Shown here: positions 32,994 through 41,447 of the stretch, piece by piece | How positions within the stretch are numbered: the first letter of the stretch is position 1 | How the letters are laid out: each line of letters begins with the position of its first letter | Assembly (NCBI GenBank): GCA_018666235.1 | Contig: JABJAB010000066.1 | Coordinates: 17,014 to 81,013, forward strand | DNA: 64,000 nucleotides | From: Ilumatobacter sp. | GTDB lineage: Bacteria; Actinomycetota; Acidimicrobiia; Acidimicrobiales; Ilumatobacteraceae | Reading direction: 5' to 3' | Made by a program: the position numbers and the translations under genes | Notes under the pieces: model-generated | Told to the model about the DNA's origin: nothing | Seen by the model: only the letters and a program-made list of their open reading frames with translations | The model's database searches: none

Positions 32994-34085
32994 ATGAGCG
33001 ACTCCGAAATGGCGGACCAATTGAGTTCGGGACCTCCCGCCGCCGAACAGACGAACCCGACCGGCGCCAACGGTATGCCGATGAACGATCTGGCCACGGC
33101 TGAGACGTTCGAGAAGATCTTCTTCGAACTGCGCAAGGTGATCGTCGGCCAATCGCGACTCCTCGAGCGACTCCTCGTCGGCGTCCTGTGCCGCGGCCAC
33201 TGTCTCCTGGAATCAGTTCCAGGTCTGGCGAAGACGTTGGCCGCAGAAACGTTGGCCAACGTCGTCGGCGGATCGTTCGCCCGCATCCAGTTCACCCCCG
33301 ATCTCCTGCCGTCCGACATTGTCGGCACACGGATCTACCGAGCAGGTTCGGAGACCTTCGACGTCGAGCTCGGCCCGGTCTTCGTCAACTTCTTGCTGAC
33401 TGACGAGATCAACCGAGCACCAGCCAAGGTCCAATCAGCGTTGCTCGAGGTGATGGCCGAACAGCAGGTCACCATTGGCGGCATCACGCACCCGGTCGAG
33501 CCACCGTTCTTCGTCGTCGCCACGCAGAACCCAATCGAGTCCGAGGGCGTGTACCAACTCCCCGACGCGCAGCGCGATCGCTTCATGATGAAGATCGTCC
33601 TTGACCACCCGACCGCTGACGAAGAGATGACCATCCTCGACCGAATGGCCGTTGCTTCAGCCGCTCCGAGACCCAACCAGGTCATTACCCTCCACGAACT
33701 CATCGCGTTGCAGGCACGCGCCGACGAAGTGTTCGTCGATCGGTCCGTGATGCAGTACGCCGTCGATGTCGTGCAGTGCACTCGATACCCGGACCGCTAC
33801 AACCTCGCCGACCTTGGATCAGTGATCGGTCTCGGCGCAAGCCCACGCGCCTCGCTCAATCTCGTCAAAGGTGCTCGGGCGATGGCGATGCTTCGTGGAC
33901 GCACCTACGCCACACCCCAAGACGTCTTTGACTTGGCACCGGAGATCCTCCGCCACCGCTTACTCCTGACCTACGACGCACTTGCTCGCGACATCACCCC
34001 CGATCACATCATCCAGCGCATTCTCGCCACGGTGCCGGCCAACTGGGTCTCGCCCAAGCCGAACGACGTCTTCGGCCGGAGCTGA
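32994..34085 (+). CDS. MoxR-family AAA+ ATPase
   Basis: 363 residues. The ~35-residue hydrophilic lead is followed by the AAA_3 core: EKIFFELRKVIVGQSRLLER, Walker A-like ESVPGLAKTLAAETLA, RIQFTPDLLPSDIVGTRIY, Walker B FLLTDEINRAPAKVQSALLE, sensor VVATQNPIESEGVYQLPDAQ and the C-terminal lid RPSVMQYAV-like helices. MoxR ATPases act as chaperones for assembling VWA or metal-dependent proteins. The next two genes encode the usual partners, DUF58 and a VWA membrane protein. Confidence 0.93.
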   Translation: MSDSEMADQLSSGPPAAEQTNPTGANGMPMNDLATAETFEKIFFELRKVIVGQSRLLERLLVGVLCRGHCLLESVPGLAKTLAAETLANVVGGSFARIQFTPDLLPSDIVGTRIYRAGSETFDVELGPVFVNFLLTDEINRAPAKVQSALLEVMAEQQVTIGGITHPVEPPFFVVATQNPIESEGVYQLPDAQRDRFMMKIVLDHPTADEEMTILDRMAVASAAPRPNQVITLHELIALQARADEVFVDRSVMQYAVDVVQCTRYPDRYNLADLGSVIGLGASPRASLNLVKGARAMAMLRGRTYATPQDVFDLAPEILRHRLLLTYDALARDITPDHIIQRILATVPANWVSPKPNDVFGRS

Positions 34086-34087
34086 CG

Positions 34088-35053
34088 TTGGCTGATCGTC
34101 CCGTCGACCGCCACGACTCGCCCGCGCGGCCGACGCATTGGGCGCAAGGGCCGCCGACCGACACGGTCACCGAGCTCCTCCGTACGCTTGAGCTCACGAT
34201 CAGCCGCCGACTCGACGGCGTGCTGCACGGCAACTATCAAGGACTCACCCCGGGTCACGGATCCGAACCCGGAGAGTCACGTCCCTACGCTCCAGGAGAT
34301 GACGTCCGCCGGATCGACTGGAACGTCACGGCGCGAACGCAAGAGACCTACATCCGCGAGCAAATCGCTGACCACGACCTCACGGCGTGGCTCGTCGTCG
34401 ACGCGTCCGCAACGATGCAGTTCGGCACCGTCACCAACACCAAGGCCCAGACCGCGTTGGCAGCGACCGCAGCCGTGGGATTTCTCACTGCCCGGAATCA
34501 GAACCGAGTCGGCGCGGTGATGGTGGCGGGCCCAGACATCCACGTGGTTCCGCCCCGTTCCGGCAAGAACCAGATCCGCGCCATCCTCTCGACGCTCGCC
34601 GCGCCCCCGGTTTCTGACGGCCACGGAAAGGCCGACCTGGCGGGTGCGCTTGACCGCGTCGGGGCGCTGGCGAAACGCCAAGGGTTTGTCGCAGTCATCT
34701 CCGACTTCGCCGGATCAGATTGGACAAAAGCGCTCGGCCGATTGAGTCTGCGTCACGATCTGCTCGTGATCACGGTCCATGACCCGCGTGAATACGACGT
34801 CCCACCCATCGGTCTGGTCCAGATGACCGACCCGGCGTCGGGGCGCACTCGCGAAGTACGAGTGACGGAGTCGGTACAGCGCAAGTTCATCACCATTGCC
34901 GCCGAACAACGAACCACACGCCTCGATGAATTGGGTCGGACCGGTGCGGACACAATCGAGCTGACCACTGACGGAGACTGGCTCGGCAGCGTCGTCGCTC
35001 ACGTTCAACGTCGTCGCACCCAGGCAGTCCGCGGCGGAGTGCTCACGCGATGA
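34088..35053 (+). CDS. DUF58 domain-containing protein
   Basis: 321 residues, starting at a TTG just 2 nt after the MoxR stop, so probably translated by re-initiation. The DUF58 signature is complete: GLTPGHGSEPGESRPYAPGD, DVRRIDWNVTARTQETYIRE and then a degenerate VWA-like fold with LVVDASATMQFG (partial MIDAS) and FVAVISDFAGSDWTKAL. No membrane span is evident. It pairs with MoxR and the VWA protein, and the three probably form a cell-envelope or chaperone unit whose client is unknown. Confidence 0.9.
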   Translation: MADRPVDRHDSPARPTHWAQGPPTDTVTELLRTLELTISRRLDGVLHGNYQGLTPGHGSEPGESRPYAPGDDVRRIDWNVTARTQETYIREQIADHDLTAWLVVDASATMQFGTVTNTKAQTALAATAAVGFLTARNQNRVGAVMVAGPDIHVVPPRSGKNQIRAILSTLAAPPVSDGHGKADLAGALDRVGALAKRQGFVAVISDFAGSDWTKALGRLSLRHDLLVITVHDPREYDVPPIGLVQMTDPASGRTREVRVTESVQRKFITIAAEQRTTRLDELGRTGADTIELTTDGDWLGSVVAHVQRRRTQAVRGGVLTR

Positions 35054-36051
35054 GTCGTGACTTTCTCGAACCTGGCCGACTGTGGCTGCTGCTCATTGTC
35101 GCCGCGCTGGCGGTCCTCTACGTGGTGGTGCTGCGCTGGCGCAGCACGGCTTCCATCCGCTTTACGCAAATGGATCTCCTCGACGAGATCGCGCCCGAGC
35201 GCCCGAACTGGCGACGCCATCTCGTCGCTGTGCTCCAGCTCGTCGGGCTGGCAGCAGCGGTCATCGCCATCGCCCGCCCCGTCGATCGCGCCACCGAGCG
35301 AACCAAGAGCGAAGGAAGAATTCTTGTCGCCTTCGACGTGTCGCTCTCCATGGAGGCCGACGACGTCGATCCGAGTCGCTTCGAGTCCGCACGGGTTGCC
35401 GCAAGAGAGTTCATCGACGAGGTGGACAACAATGTCGAGGTCGGCCTGATCTCATTCTCAGGCGTCGTCGATGTGGCCGTCGATCCCACGCTCGATCGCT
35501 CGGCACTTGACCGCGGCCTCGACCGCCTGGAACTCGATGAGTCAACGGCAATTGGAGACGCGCTGTCGGTATCGACTCGCCTCCTGGTCAACGCCACCGA
35601 CGACGCCTCTGGCGATGAAGCTGCTGATCAGGACGACGACGTCGCTCCCGGTGTCATCGTGTTGCTCAGCGACGGCGAAACCACGGTCGGGCGCCTCACT
35701 TCCGAGGGAGCACAGGAGGCAGCGGACGCAGGAGTGCCCGTGTTCACCATCGCGTTCGGAACCGATGCAGGTGTCATCACTGACCCAGTCAGCGGCGACC
35801 GAGTTCCGGTGCCTGTCCGTCCCGCCGACCTCGAACTGGTGGCAGAGACCACGGGTGGCGCAGCGTTCGTGGCAGAAACCGGCGGTGAACTCGCCGCGGT
35901 GTACGACCAGATCCAGATGTCGCTCGGCGACACGCTGGGCGAAGAGATCGAGATCGTGAAGGAACTCACCTGGCGCTGGGCGCTGGGCGCGTTTCTCGTG
36001 CTTGCGCTCGCCTGGGCACTCAGCCTCTGGTGGCTACGCGGAATGGTCTGA
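35050..36051 (+). CDS. VWA-domain membrane protein (BatA-like)
   Basis: 333 residues, start ATG 35050 overlapping the DUF58 stop (ATGA). Hydrophobic helices at 11-28, 57-77 and about 309-330 anchor an external or cytoplasmic VWA domain. The MIDAS site DVSLS is at 96-100 (FDVSLSM), with a conserved TxxG-type region near ESTAIGDAL and VIVLLSDGETTVG later. The Thr and Asp ligands are present, so metal binding is likely. It resembles BatA/BatB of aerotolerance operons. No separate BatB/BatD gene follows. Confidence 0.88.
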   Translation: MSRDFLEPGRLWLLLIVAALAVLYVVVLRWRSTASIRFTQMDLLDEIAPERPNWRRHLVAVLQLVGLAAAVIAIARPVDRATERTKSEGRILVAFDVSLSMEADDVDPSRFESARVAAREFIDEVDNNVEVGLISFSGVVDVAVDPTLDRSALDRGLDRLELDESTAIGDALSVSTRLLVNATDDASGDEAADQDDDVAPGVIVLLSDGETTVGRLTSEGAQEAADAGVPVFTIAFGTDAGVITDPVSGDRVPVPVRPADLELVAETTGGAAFVAETGGELAAVYDQIQMSLGDTLGEEIEIVKELTWRWALGAFLVLALAWALSLWWLRGMV

Positions 36052-36072
36052 CTCGCACCCCACCGGGGACGT

Positions 36073-36495
36073 TCACATCACCTTGCCGTAGTCGACCGTG
36101 AGCCACTGTTCCGGGCGGAGTCGGACGACGACTGACTCCGCATTCGGCGGATTTTTCCCTGCGTACCAGGCACCCATTTCCGGTCCGAGATAGTGGATCG
36201 CCAGTTCGGCGACATCGAGATCTTCGTGGTTCACGGTGACCGGCCCTTCGACCATCACGTACTGGTAGGGCAGCGACTCCTGCTGAGCGGTGAGCGTCGC
36301 CCTCCCGCGCTTGCGGAGCAGGTCCGCTTTCAGCGATGTCCCATTCATCGAGAGGATCACGTCGCCATCTCGGTACAGGTACCAGATCGGCAGCGCGAGT
36401 GGGCCTTTGCCCTCGCGGGCAATCGACAACACCCCCACGTGTGTGTCAGCGAGGAATGCCTCGCGTTCCTCAACGGTCATGTCGGTGTCGGCCAT
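36073..36495 (-). CDS. PPOX-class flavin/F420-dependent protein
   Basis: 140-residue split-barrel flavoprotein of the pyridoxamine-phosphate-oxidase-like class. The pattern GVLSIAREGKGPLALPIWYL, VILSMNGTSLKADLLRKRGR and ATLTAQQESLPYQYVMVEGP is typical of actinobacterial F420- or FMN-using members. It sits next to an LLM-type F420 oxidoreductase gene on the same strand. The exact cofactor and substrate cannot be read. A CCCC-ACC-GGGG hairpin (36057-36067) separates it from the convergent VWA gene. Confidence 0.82.
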   Translation of the reverse strand: MADTDMTVEEREAFLADTHVGVLSIAREGKGPLALPIWYLYRDGDVILSMNGTSLKADLLRKRGRATLTAQQESLPYQYVMVEGPVTVNHEDLDVAELAIHYLGPEMGAWYAGKNPPNAESVVVRLRPEQWLTVDYGKVM

Positions 36496-36534
36496 GTATC
36501 GCTCCGCGTCGTCGTGATGATGTTGTTGCGCCGG

Positions 36535-37581
36535 TCAGTCGAGCAGTTCTTTGAGCTGCTCGATCGTGGCCGTGGCGTCGGCCCCGACCGGGTTCACCGA
36601 CAGATGAGTCACGCCAGCTTCCTTGTACGCAGCGATGCGTTCTTTCACGTAACTGGCAGGGCCGACGAGGTTGGTGTTGGCGAGCATCTCGGCGGGCACC
36701 AACGATGCTGCCTTGTCCTTCTCACCGGACAGGTAGTTGTCCTGAATGCCGATCGCTTCGTCCACATAGCCGTACTTCTGCATGATCGTGTTGTAGAAGT
36801 TCTTGTCGCGTGCGCCCATGCCGCCGACGTAGAGCGCCACGCTCGGGCGCGCCATGTCGAGAACGGCGTTGGCCTTGTCTCCGACGAGGTCCTCACCGAT
36901 TGCCACCATGCCACCAGCGGAGATCTGGACCGGACCCAGCGACGGGTCACGCTTGGCGGTTCCCTTCTTCAGCTCCTCGCCCCAGACGTTATGGAACTTC
37001 TCGGGGTCGAAGAAGATCGGCAGCCACCCGTCGGCGTGCTCGGCGGTGGCCGTGACCGACAGGCCCATCAGGCTGGCCCAGAAGATCGGGACATGCTCGC
37101 GCACGGGATGGTTGATGAGCTTGAGCGGCTTGCCGAGGCCCGTGCCTTGACCGGCGGGCAGCGGCACCTGCACCGTCGGTCCGTCGTAGACGACCTTCTC
37201 ACGCTTGGTGACCATCCGGCACACGTTGATGTAGTCGCGGATGCGCGGCATTGGCTTTTCGTACGGAACGCCGTGGAAGCCCTCGACCACCTGCGGGCCC
37301 GAGGCACCGAGGCCGAGCACGAACCGACCGCTCGACACGAAGTCAAGTCCCGCAGCCGTCTGGCCCATGCACGTCGCCGTTCGCGAGTAGACGTTGAGAA
37401 TGCCGGCACCGATTTCGATCGTGTCGGTCTTGGCTGCCAGATAACCCATCTGCGAGACCGAGTCGAAGCTGTACGCCTCAGGCACCCACACGATGTCGAG
37501 GCCGGCCTTCTCGAGTTCCTGAACCTTGGCGACGTCGGCGTGGAAATCACCCGAGTAGCTGATCTGCATGGAGAGCTTCAT
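36535..37581 (-). CDS. LLM-class F420-dependent oxidoreductase
   Basis: 348 residues from ATG 37581, MKLSMQISYSGDFHADV; the longer frame adds an unlikely MFGCAAVHL lead. Luciferase-like TIM barrel with LDIVWVPEAYSFDSVSQMGY, IEIGAGILNVYSRTATCMGQ, GRFVLGLGASGPQVVEGFHG and ADGWLPIFFDPEKF. It resembles the mycobacterial F420-dependent subfamily. Cofactor F420 is an inference from the family; substrate unknown. It is probably co-transcribed with the PPOX gene 39 nt downstream. Confidence 0.88.
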   Translation of the reverse strand: MKLSMQISYSGDFHADVAKVQELEKAGLDIVWVPEAYSFDSVSQMGYLAAKTDTIEIGAGILNVYSRTATCMGQTAAGLDFVSSGRFVLGLGASGPQVVEGFHGVPYEKPMPRIRDYINVCRMVTKREKVVYDGPTVQVPLPAGQGTGLGKPLKLINHPVREHVPIFWASLMGLSVTATAEHADGWLPIFFDPEKFHNVWGEELKKGTAKRDPSLGPVQISAGGMVAIGEDLVGDKANAVLDMARPSVALYVGGMGARDKNFYNTIMQKYGYVDEAIGIQDNYLSGEKDKAASLVPAEMLANTNLVGPASYVKERIAAYKEAGVTHLSVNPVGADATATIEQLKELLD

Positions 37582-37632
37582 GGCGTCCGACGATAGGTGA
37601 ACAGCCGCGCACCCGAACAATCAGCGCGTCAC

Positions 37633-37652
37633 AAATGGGGTCAACCCCTTTT
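37633..37652 (-). terminator. Hairpin terminator after larE
   Basis: On the minus strand AAAAGGGGTTGACCCCATTT: the stem GGGGT/ACCCC is followed by ATTTGT. It lies 11 nt after the larE stop and before the LLM gene. Its core GGGGTC-AA-CCCC recalls the GGGGTC block of the 31-nt repeats but the flanks do not match. Confidence 0.55.
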
Positions 37653-37662
37653 CGTGGCGTTC

Positions 37663-38511
37663 TCAGCCGTTGAGGTTGCCGCTCCGAAAGCCTTCGAGGT
37701 CGAGCGTGACGTAGCGATAACCGGCAGCTTGGACGGCTGCGATCACCTCATTCCGACGAGCAACCACGCCGGCGAGGTCATCGAGTTCGACTTCGATCCG
37801 TGCCGTGTCGTCGTAGTGGCGCACTCGCACCTGTGCGAACCCAAGCCGGTGCAGCGCCGCTTCGGCTCGGTCGACACCGCTCAGAATGCCCACGGACACC
37901 TCGGTGCCGTACGGGATGCGCGATGCGAGGCACGCGGCTGCCGGCTTGTCCCAGGTCCGTAGACCGAAGTGCTGCGATGCGGCTCGAACGTCCGCTTTGG
38001 TGAAGCCCGCGTCGACGAGCGGAAACTGGGCACCGGCCTGTTCTGCTGCCTGTTGGCCAGGGCGGTGATCACCCAGATCGTCGACATTCACACCCAGCAC
38101 GACCGTGGCCTCGGCGATGTTGGCGATCGGCGTCACGACATCCATCAACTCGGCCTTGCAGTGGAAGCACCGGTCGGTGTCGTTGAGCCGGTATGCGGCG
38201 CGTTCCATCTCGTGGGTGACGACCGGCGTCCAACGCAGACCCCACTCTTCAGCAAGAAGTCGGCAGTCTTCGGCTTCATCGCCAGCAAGCGACGGCGACA
38301 CGGCGGTGACGCAGTGCGTACCCTTCGTGCCGAGTGCACGCTGGGCAGCTGCTGCGAGAAACGCCGAGTCGGCTCCCCCGCTGAATGCCACGACGACGCT
38401 GCCGAGCTCACTCAACCGTGCGTCGAGCACAGCGATCTTGCTCGCGAGCTCTGGGTGCACCCCCACGAATTCCTCGAGCACCTCGGTCACGCCAGCAGTA
38501 TGCCCCGTCAC
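37663..38511 (-). CDS. larE: ATP-dependent sacrificial sulfur transferase LarE-like
   Basis: In lactate-racemase bacteria LarE converts the nicotinate-derived ring acid to the thioacid of the nickel-pincer nucleotide. 282 residues with the PP-loop VVVAFSGGADSAFLAAAAQ, the RCFHCKAELMDVV motif, GVNVDDLGDHRPGQQAA and the sacrificial-Cys segment KPAAACLASRIPYGTEVS. No larB, larC or larA is visible nearby, so it may supply a cofactor to a distant enzyme or do a different sulfur transfer. The start is ATG 38511; some upstream Met options exist. Confidence 0.88.
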   Translation of the reverse strand: MTGHTAGVTEVLEEFVGVHPELASKIAVLDARLSELGSVVVAFSGGADSAFLAAAAQRALGTKGTHCVTAVSPSLAGDEAEDCRLLAEEWGLRWTPVVTHEMERAAYRLNDTDRCFHCKAELMDVVTPIANIAEATVVLGVNVDDLGDHRPGQQAAEQAGAQFPLVDAGFTKADVRAASQHFGLRTWDKPAAACLASRIPYGTEVSVGILSGVDRAEAALHRLGFAQVRVRHYDDTARIEVELDDLAGVVARRNEVIAAVQAAGYRYVTLDLEGFRSGNLNG

Positions 38512-38552
38512 CTGTCCAACAACCCGGTTCGATGGGAGGCGAGCGCCCGAGT

Positions 38553-40484
38553 TCAGCCTTTGGCCTCGGCTTCAGCTTTGAGCTCGTTGTTGACCCTCTT
38601 GGCTGCACGGGCGCGGATCGTGGGATCGAGCTCCACCTTCCGAATACGAATGTTGTGCGGCGTCACTTCGACGCACTCGTCAACGCTGATGAATTCGAGG
38701 GCACCTTCGAGCGAGAGCAGTTTCGGCGGGGTGACCTTGACGGTTTCGTCGGAGGACGATGCCCGAACGTTGGTCTGCTTCTTCTCACGGCAGATGTTGA
38801 CGTCCATGTCACCGGCGCGGGAGTTCTCTCCGATGATCATGCCCTCGTACACATCGTCGCCGGCCTTGACCATCATGGCCGAGCGGTCCTGAAGGTTGAT
38901 CATGGCGTAGTTGGTCACGGGGCCCATACGGTCACTGACGAGCACACCCTGAGCACGGGCGCGAATCTCGCCGGCCCATTCCTCGTAGCCCTCGAAGATG
39001 TGGCTGATGATGCCAGTACCTCGGGTCTCGGTCATGAACTGGGTACGGAAGCCAATGAGGCCACGGGCCGGCACGAGGTAGTCGAGGCGAACCCAACCAG
39101 AGCCGCCCATGTTCTGCATCCGACCCTTGCGGGTGGCAAGCAGCTGTGTGACCGCACCGAGGTACTCGTCGGGGACATCGATGGTGACACGCTCAACAGG
39201 CTCGTGCACCTTGCCGTCGATCTCTTTGGTCAGCACGATCGGCTTGCCGACAGTCAGCTCGAAGCCTTCGCGACGCATCTGCTCGACGAGGATCGCCAAC
39301 TGCAGTTCACCACGAGCTTGGACTTCCCAAGCGTCGGGACGCTCGGTCGGCAGCACCCGGATCGACACGTTGCCGATGAGTTCCTGGTCGAGGCGAGCCT
39401 TGACCAGGCGGGCGGTGAGCTTCTTGCCTTCGCGGCCTGCGAGCGGCGAGGTGTTGATGCCGATGGTCATCGACAGCGCAGGCTCATCGACGGTGATGAG
39501 CGGGAGCGCAACTGGGTGCTCGAGGTCGGCCAGCGTCTCACCGATGAAGATGTCCTCGATGCCGGCGATCGCGGCAAGGTCGCCCTGGCGAGCGGAATTG
39601 ACAGGAACGCGTTCGAGGTGTTCGGTGAGGAAGAGCTCGGCGATCTTGGCGCGACCGATCGTGCCGTCGACCTTGCACCAGGCAACTGACTGGCCTTTCT
39701 TGATCTCGCCTTCCATGATGCGCAGCAGCGCAAGGCGACCGAGGTACGGCGAGGAGTCAAGGTTGGTGACCCACGCCTGCAGCGGTGCGCCCTCGGTATA
39801 GGTCGGCGCCGGGATGCTCTCGAGGAGGACGTTGACGAACGGCGTCAGATCCTTGCCGGTGATCTCGCCCTTGACGATCGCGTGTGCTTCGTCGAGGTCG
39901 AGCGTCGCCCAGCCGTCGCGGCCCGAGCAGTAGACGATGGGGAACTCGACCTGGTCTTCGCGGGCATCGAGATCGAAGAAGAGTTCGTAGACCTCGTCGA
40001 CGACCTCGGCGGTGCGGGCGTCGGGGCGATCGATCTTGTTGATCGCCAGGATGACCGGCAGGTCGCGAGCGAGTGCCTTGCGGAGGACGAAGCGAGTCTG
40101 CGGCAGCGGGCCCTCAGCCGAGTCGACGAGCAGCACGATGCCGTCGACCATTGTCAGGGCACGCTCGACTTCGCCACCGAAGTCGGCGTGGCCCGGGGTG
40201 TCGACGATGTTGAGGGTGATCTTCTCGCCGCTGGCCTTGTCGTCCCACACGAGTGAGGTGTTCTTGGCGAGGATCGTGATGCCCTTCTCTTTTTCGAGGT
40301 CGCCGGAGTCCATGACCCGCTCGACGACTTCTTCATGTGCGCCGAAGGCACCGGACTGCTGCAGCATGGCGTCGACAAGGGTGGTCTTGCCGTGGTCGAC
40401 GTGCGCGACGATCGCGAGGTTTCTGATGTCGGTACGCGACGAGACGGCGCCCGAATCTGTGAGGGGGGTTTCGGTGGAAGACAC
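38553..40484 (-). CDS. typA: GTP-binding protein TypA/BipA
   Basis: Ribosome-associated translational GTPase involved in stress and large-subunit assembly. 643 residues: G1 AHVDHGKTTLVDAML, G3 VDTPGHADFGGEVERAL, G4 LAINKIDRPDARTAE, then EF-Tu-like domain 2, EF-G-like domains and the TypA-specific C-terminal part (RGLIGFRTQFMTETRGTGII, KAGDDVYEGMIIGENSR). It starts with a ~17-residue Ser/Thr-rich lead. Divergent from the coiled-coil protein at 40659. Confidence 0.96.
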   Translation of the reverse strand: MSSTETPLTDSGAVSSRTDIRNLAIVAHVDHGKTTLVDAMLQQSGAFGAHEEVVERVMDSGDLEKEKGITILAKNTSLVWDDKASGEKITLNIVDTPGHADFGGEVERALTMVDGIVLLVDSAEGPLPQTRFVLRKALARDLPVILAINKIDRPDARTAEVVDEVYELFFDLDAREDQVEFPIVYCSGRDGWATLDLDEAHAIVKGEITGKDLTPFVNVLLESIPAPTYTEGAPLQAWVTNLDSSPYLGRLALLRIMEGEIKKGQSVAWCKVDGTIGRAKIAELFLTEHLERVPVNSARQGDLAAIAGIEDIFIGETLADLEHPVALPLITVDEPALSMTIGINTSPLAGREGKKLTARLVKARLDQELIGNVSIRVLPTERPDAWEVQARGELQLAILVEQMRREGFELTVGKPIVLTKEIDGKVHEPVERVTIDVPDEYLGAVTQLLATRKGRMQNMGGSGWVRLDYLVPARGLIGFRTQFMTETRGTGIISHIFEGYEEWAGEIRARAQGVLVSDRMGPVTNYAMINLQDRSAMMVKAGDDVYEGMIIGENSRAGDMDVNICREKKQTNVRASSSDETVKVTPPKLLSLEGALEFISVDECVEVTPHNIRIRKVELDPTIRARAAKRVNNELKAEAEAKG

Positions 40485-40658
40485 GGCTGACCACGCTATC
40501 GACGTTTCACAACCGAACGATCGATGCGCCCGTGGTCACATGCGACCCTGAGACGTTTCTTGCTGTCCGCAAGGTTGGCGCCCACGACCCAGGCTCCGAG
40601 TTCAACCCCGAGCGGGGACATCCCTCAGGCTCATGCGACCGGCACATACGATGACGCT

Positions 40659-41429
40659 ATGACAGACCGGCTCGAGAACATCGATGCCACTGCAGCGTCT
40701 CCAGCGCCGGGCACCGACGGGGCGATCTCTACGCCGCTTCCCCCGAAATCGCTTGAGAACGGACCCGACCTCAAACGTCAGCGGATCCTCGCGGTCAACG
40801 GTGCGATCGCGCTTCTTGCCGCCGTCGTGCTGGCCCTGCTCTGGGTCTCAGCGCTGAGCAGCCGTGACACCGCAACGACGGAACGCGACGCCGCTCAGGC
40901 CGCTGCGACCGAAGAAGCCGAGCGCACGGCTGATGCGCTGGACTCGCTCGCAGCGACCGAAGTCAACCTCGAAACCGCCCTTGCGGACAACGAACAACTC
41001 ACCGCAGAGTTGGCTGCCGCCGAGGCGGACGCCGCCGAAGCAACCGCAGCGACAGCTCGAGCGGACGAGGCCGAAGCGACGCTTGCCGTCGTGCGAGTTG
41101 AAAACGAAACGTTGGCGGCCGAGATCACGACACTTGAGACATCGCTGTCTGCCTCGCAAGGGGCCACACCAGCCGTGGTTTTCGACATCAGCACCGCACC
41201 GAATCTGGCGCGCTACATCGGCGAACAGCTCTCGTCATCATCCCGGCCCACCGTGTTGGGCGATGGCCAGACCACGTGTCTCGGCACAGCCGTGGTGAAC
41301 GACATCGGCCTCGCAACACTTGGTTCGGGCCTTGCGTCCGGGGCATCGACGAGCGAGAGCACCGCAGTGGTCGAAGCGATTGAACGAGCCGCTGTCAGTT
41401 GCAGCATCGATCCCAGCGCGATCTTCTGA
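40659..41429 (+). CDS. Membrane-anchored coiled-coil protein of unknown function
   Basis: 256 residues from ATG 40659. An acidic Pro/Ala-rich N-terminus is followed by a single membrane span at about 43-64 (VNGAIALLAAVVLALLWVSA), then an Ala/Glu/Thr-rich coiled coil from ~70 to ~165 (repeats such as TEEAERTADALDSLAATEVN). A C-terminal domain of ~75 residues ends with two Cys (TTCLGTAVVNDI, AVSCSIDPSAIF) that may form a disulfide. No family recognised. It is convergent with the P450 gene. Confidence 0.65.
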   Translation: MTDRLENIDATAASPAPGTDGAISTPLPPKSLENGPDLKRQRILAVNGAIALLAAVVLALLWVSALSSRDTATTERDAAQAAATEEAERTADALDSLAATEVNLETALADNEQLTAELAAAEADAAEATAATARADEAEATLAVVRVENETLAAEITTLETSLSASQGATPAVVFDISTAPNLARYIGEQLSSSSRPTVLGDGQTTCLGTAVVNDIGLATLGSGLASGASTSESTAVVEAIERAAVSCSIDPSAIF

Positions 41430-41447
41430 TCGCAGGGCCGAACCCAA

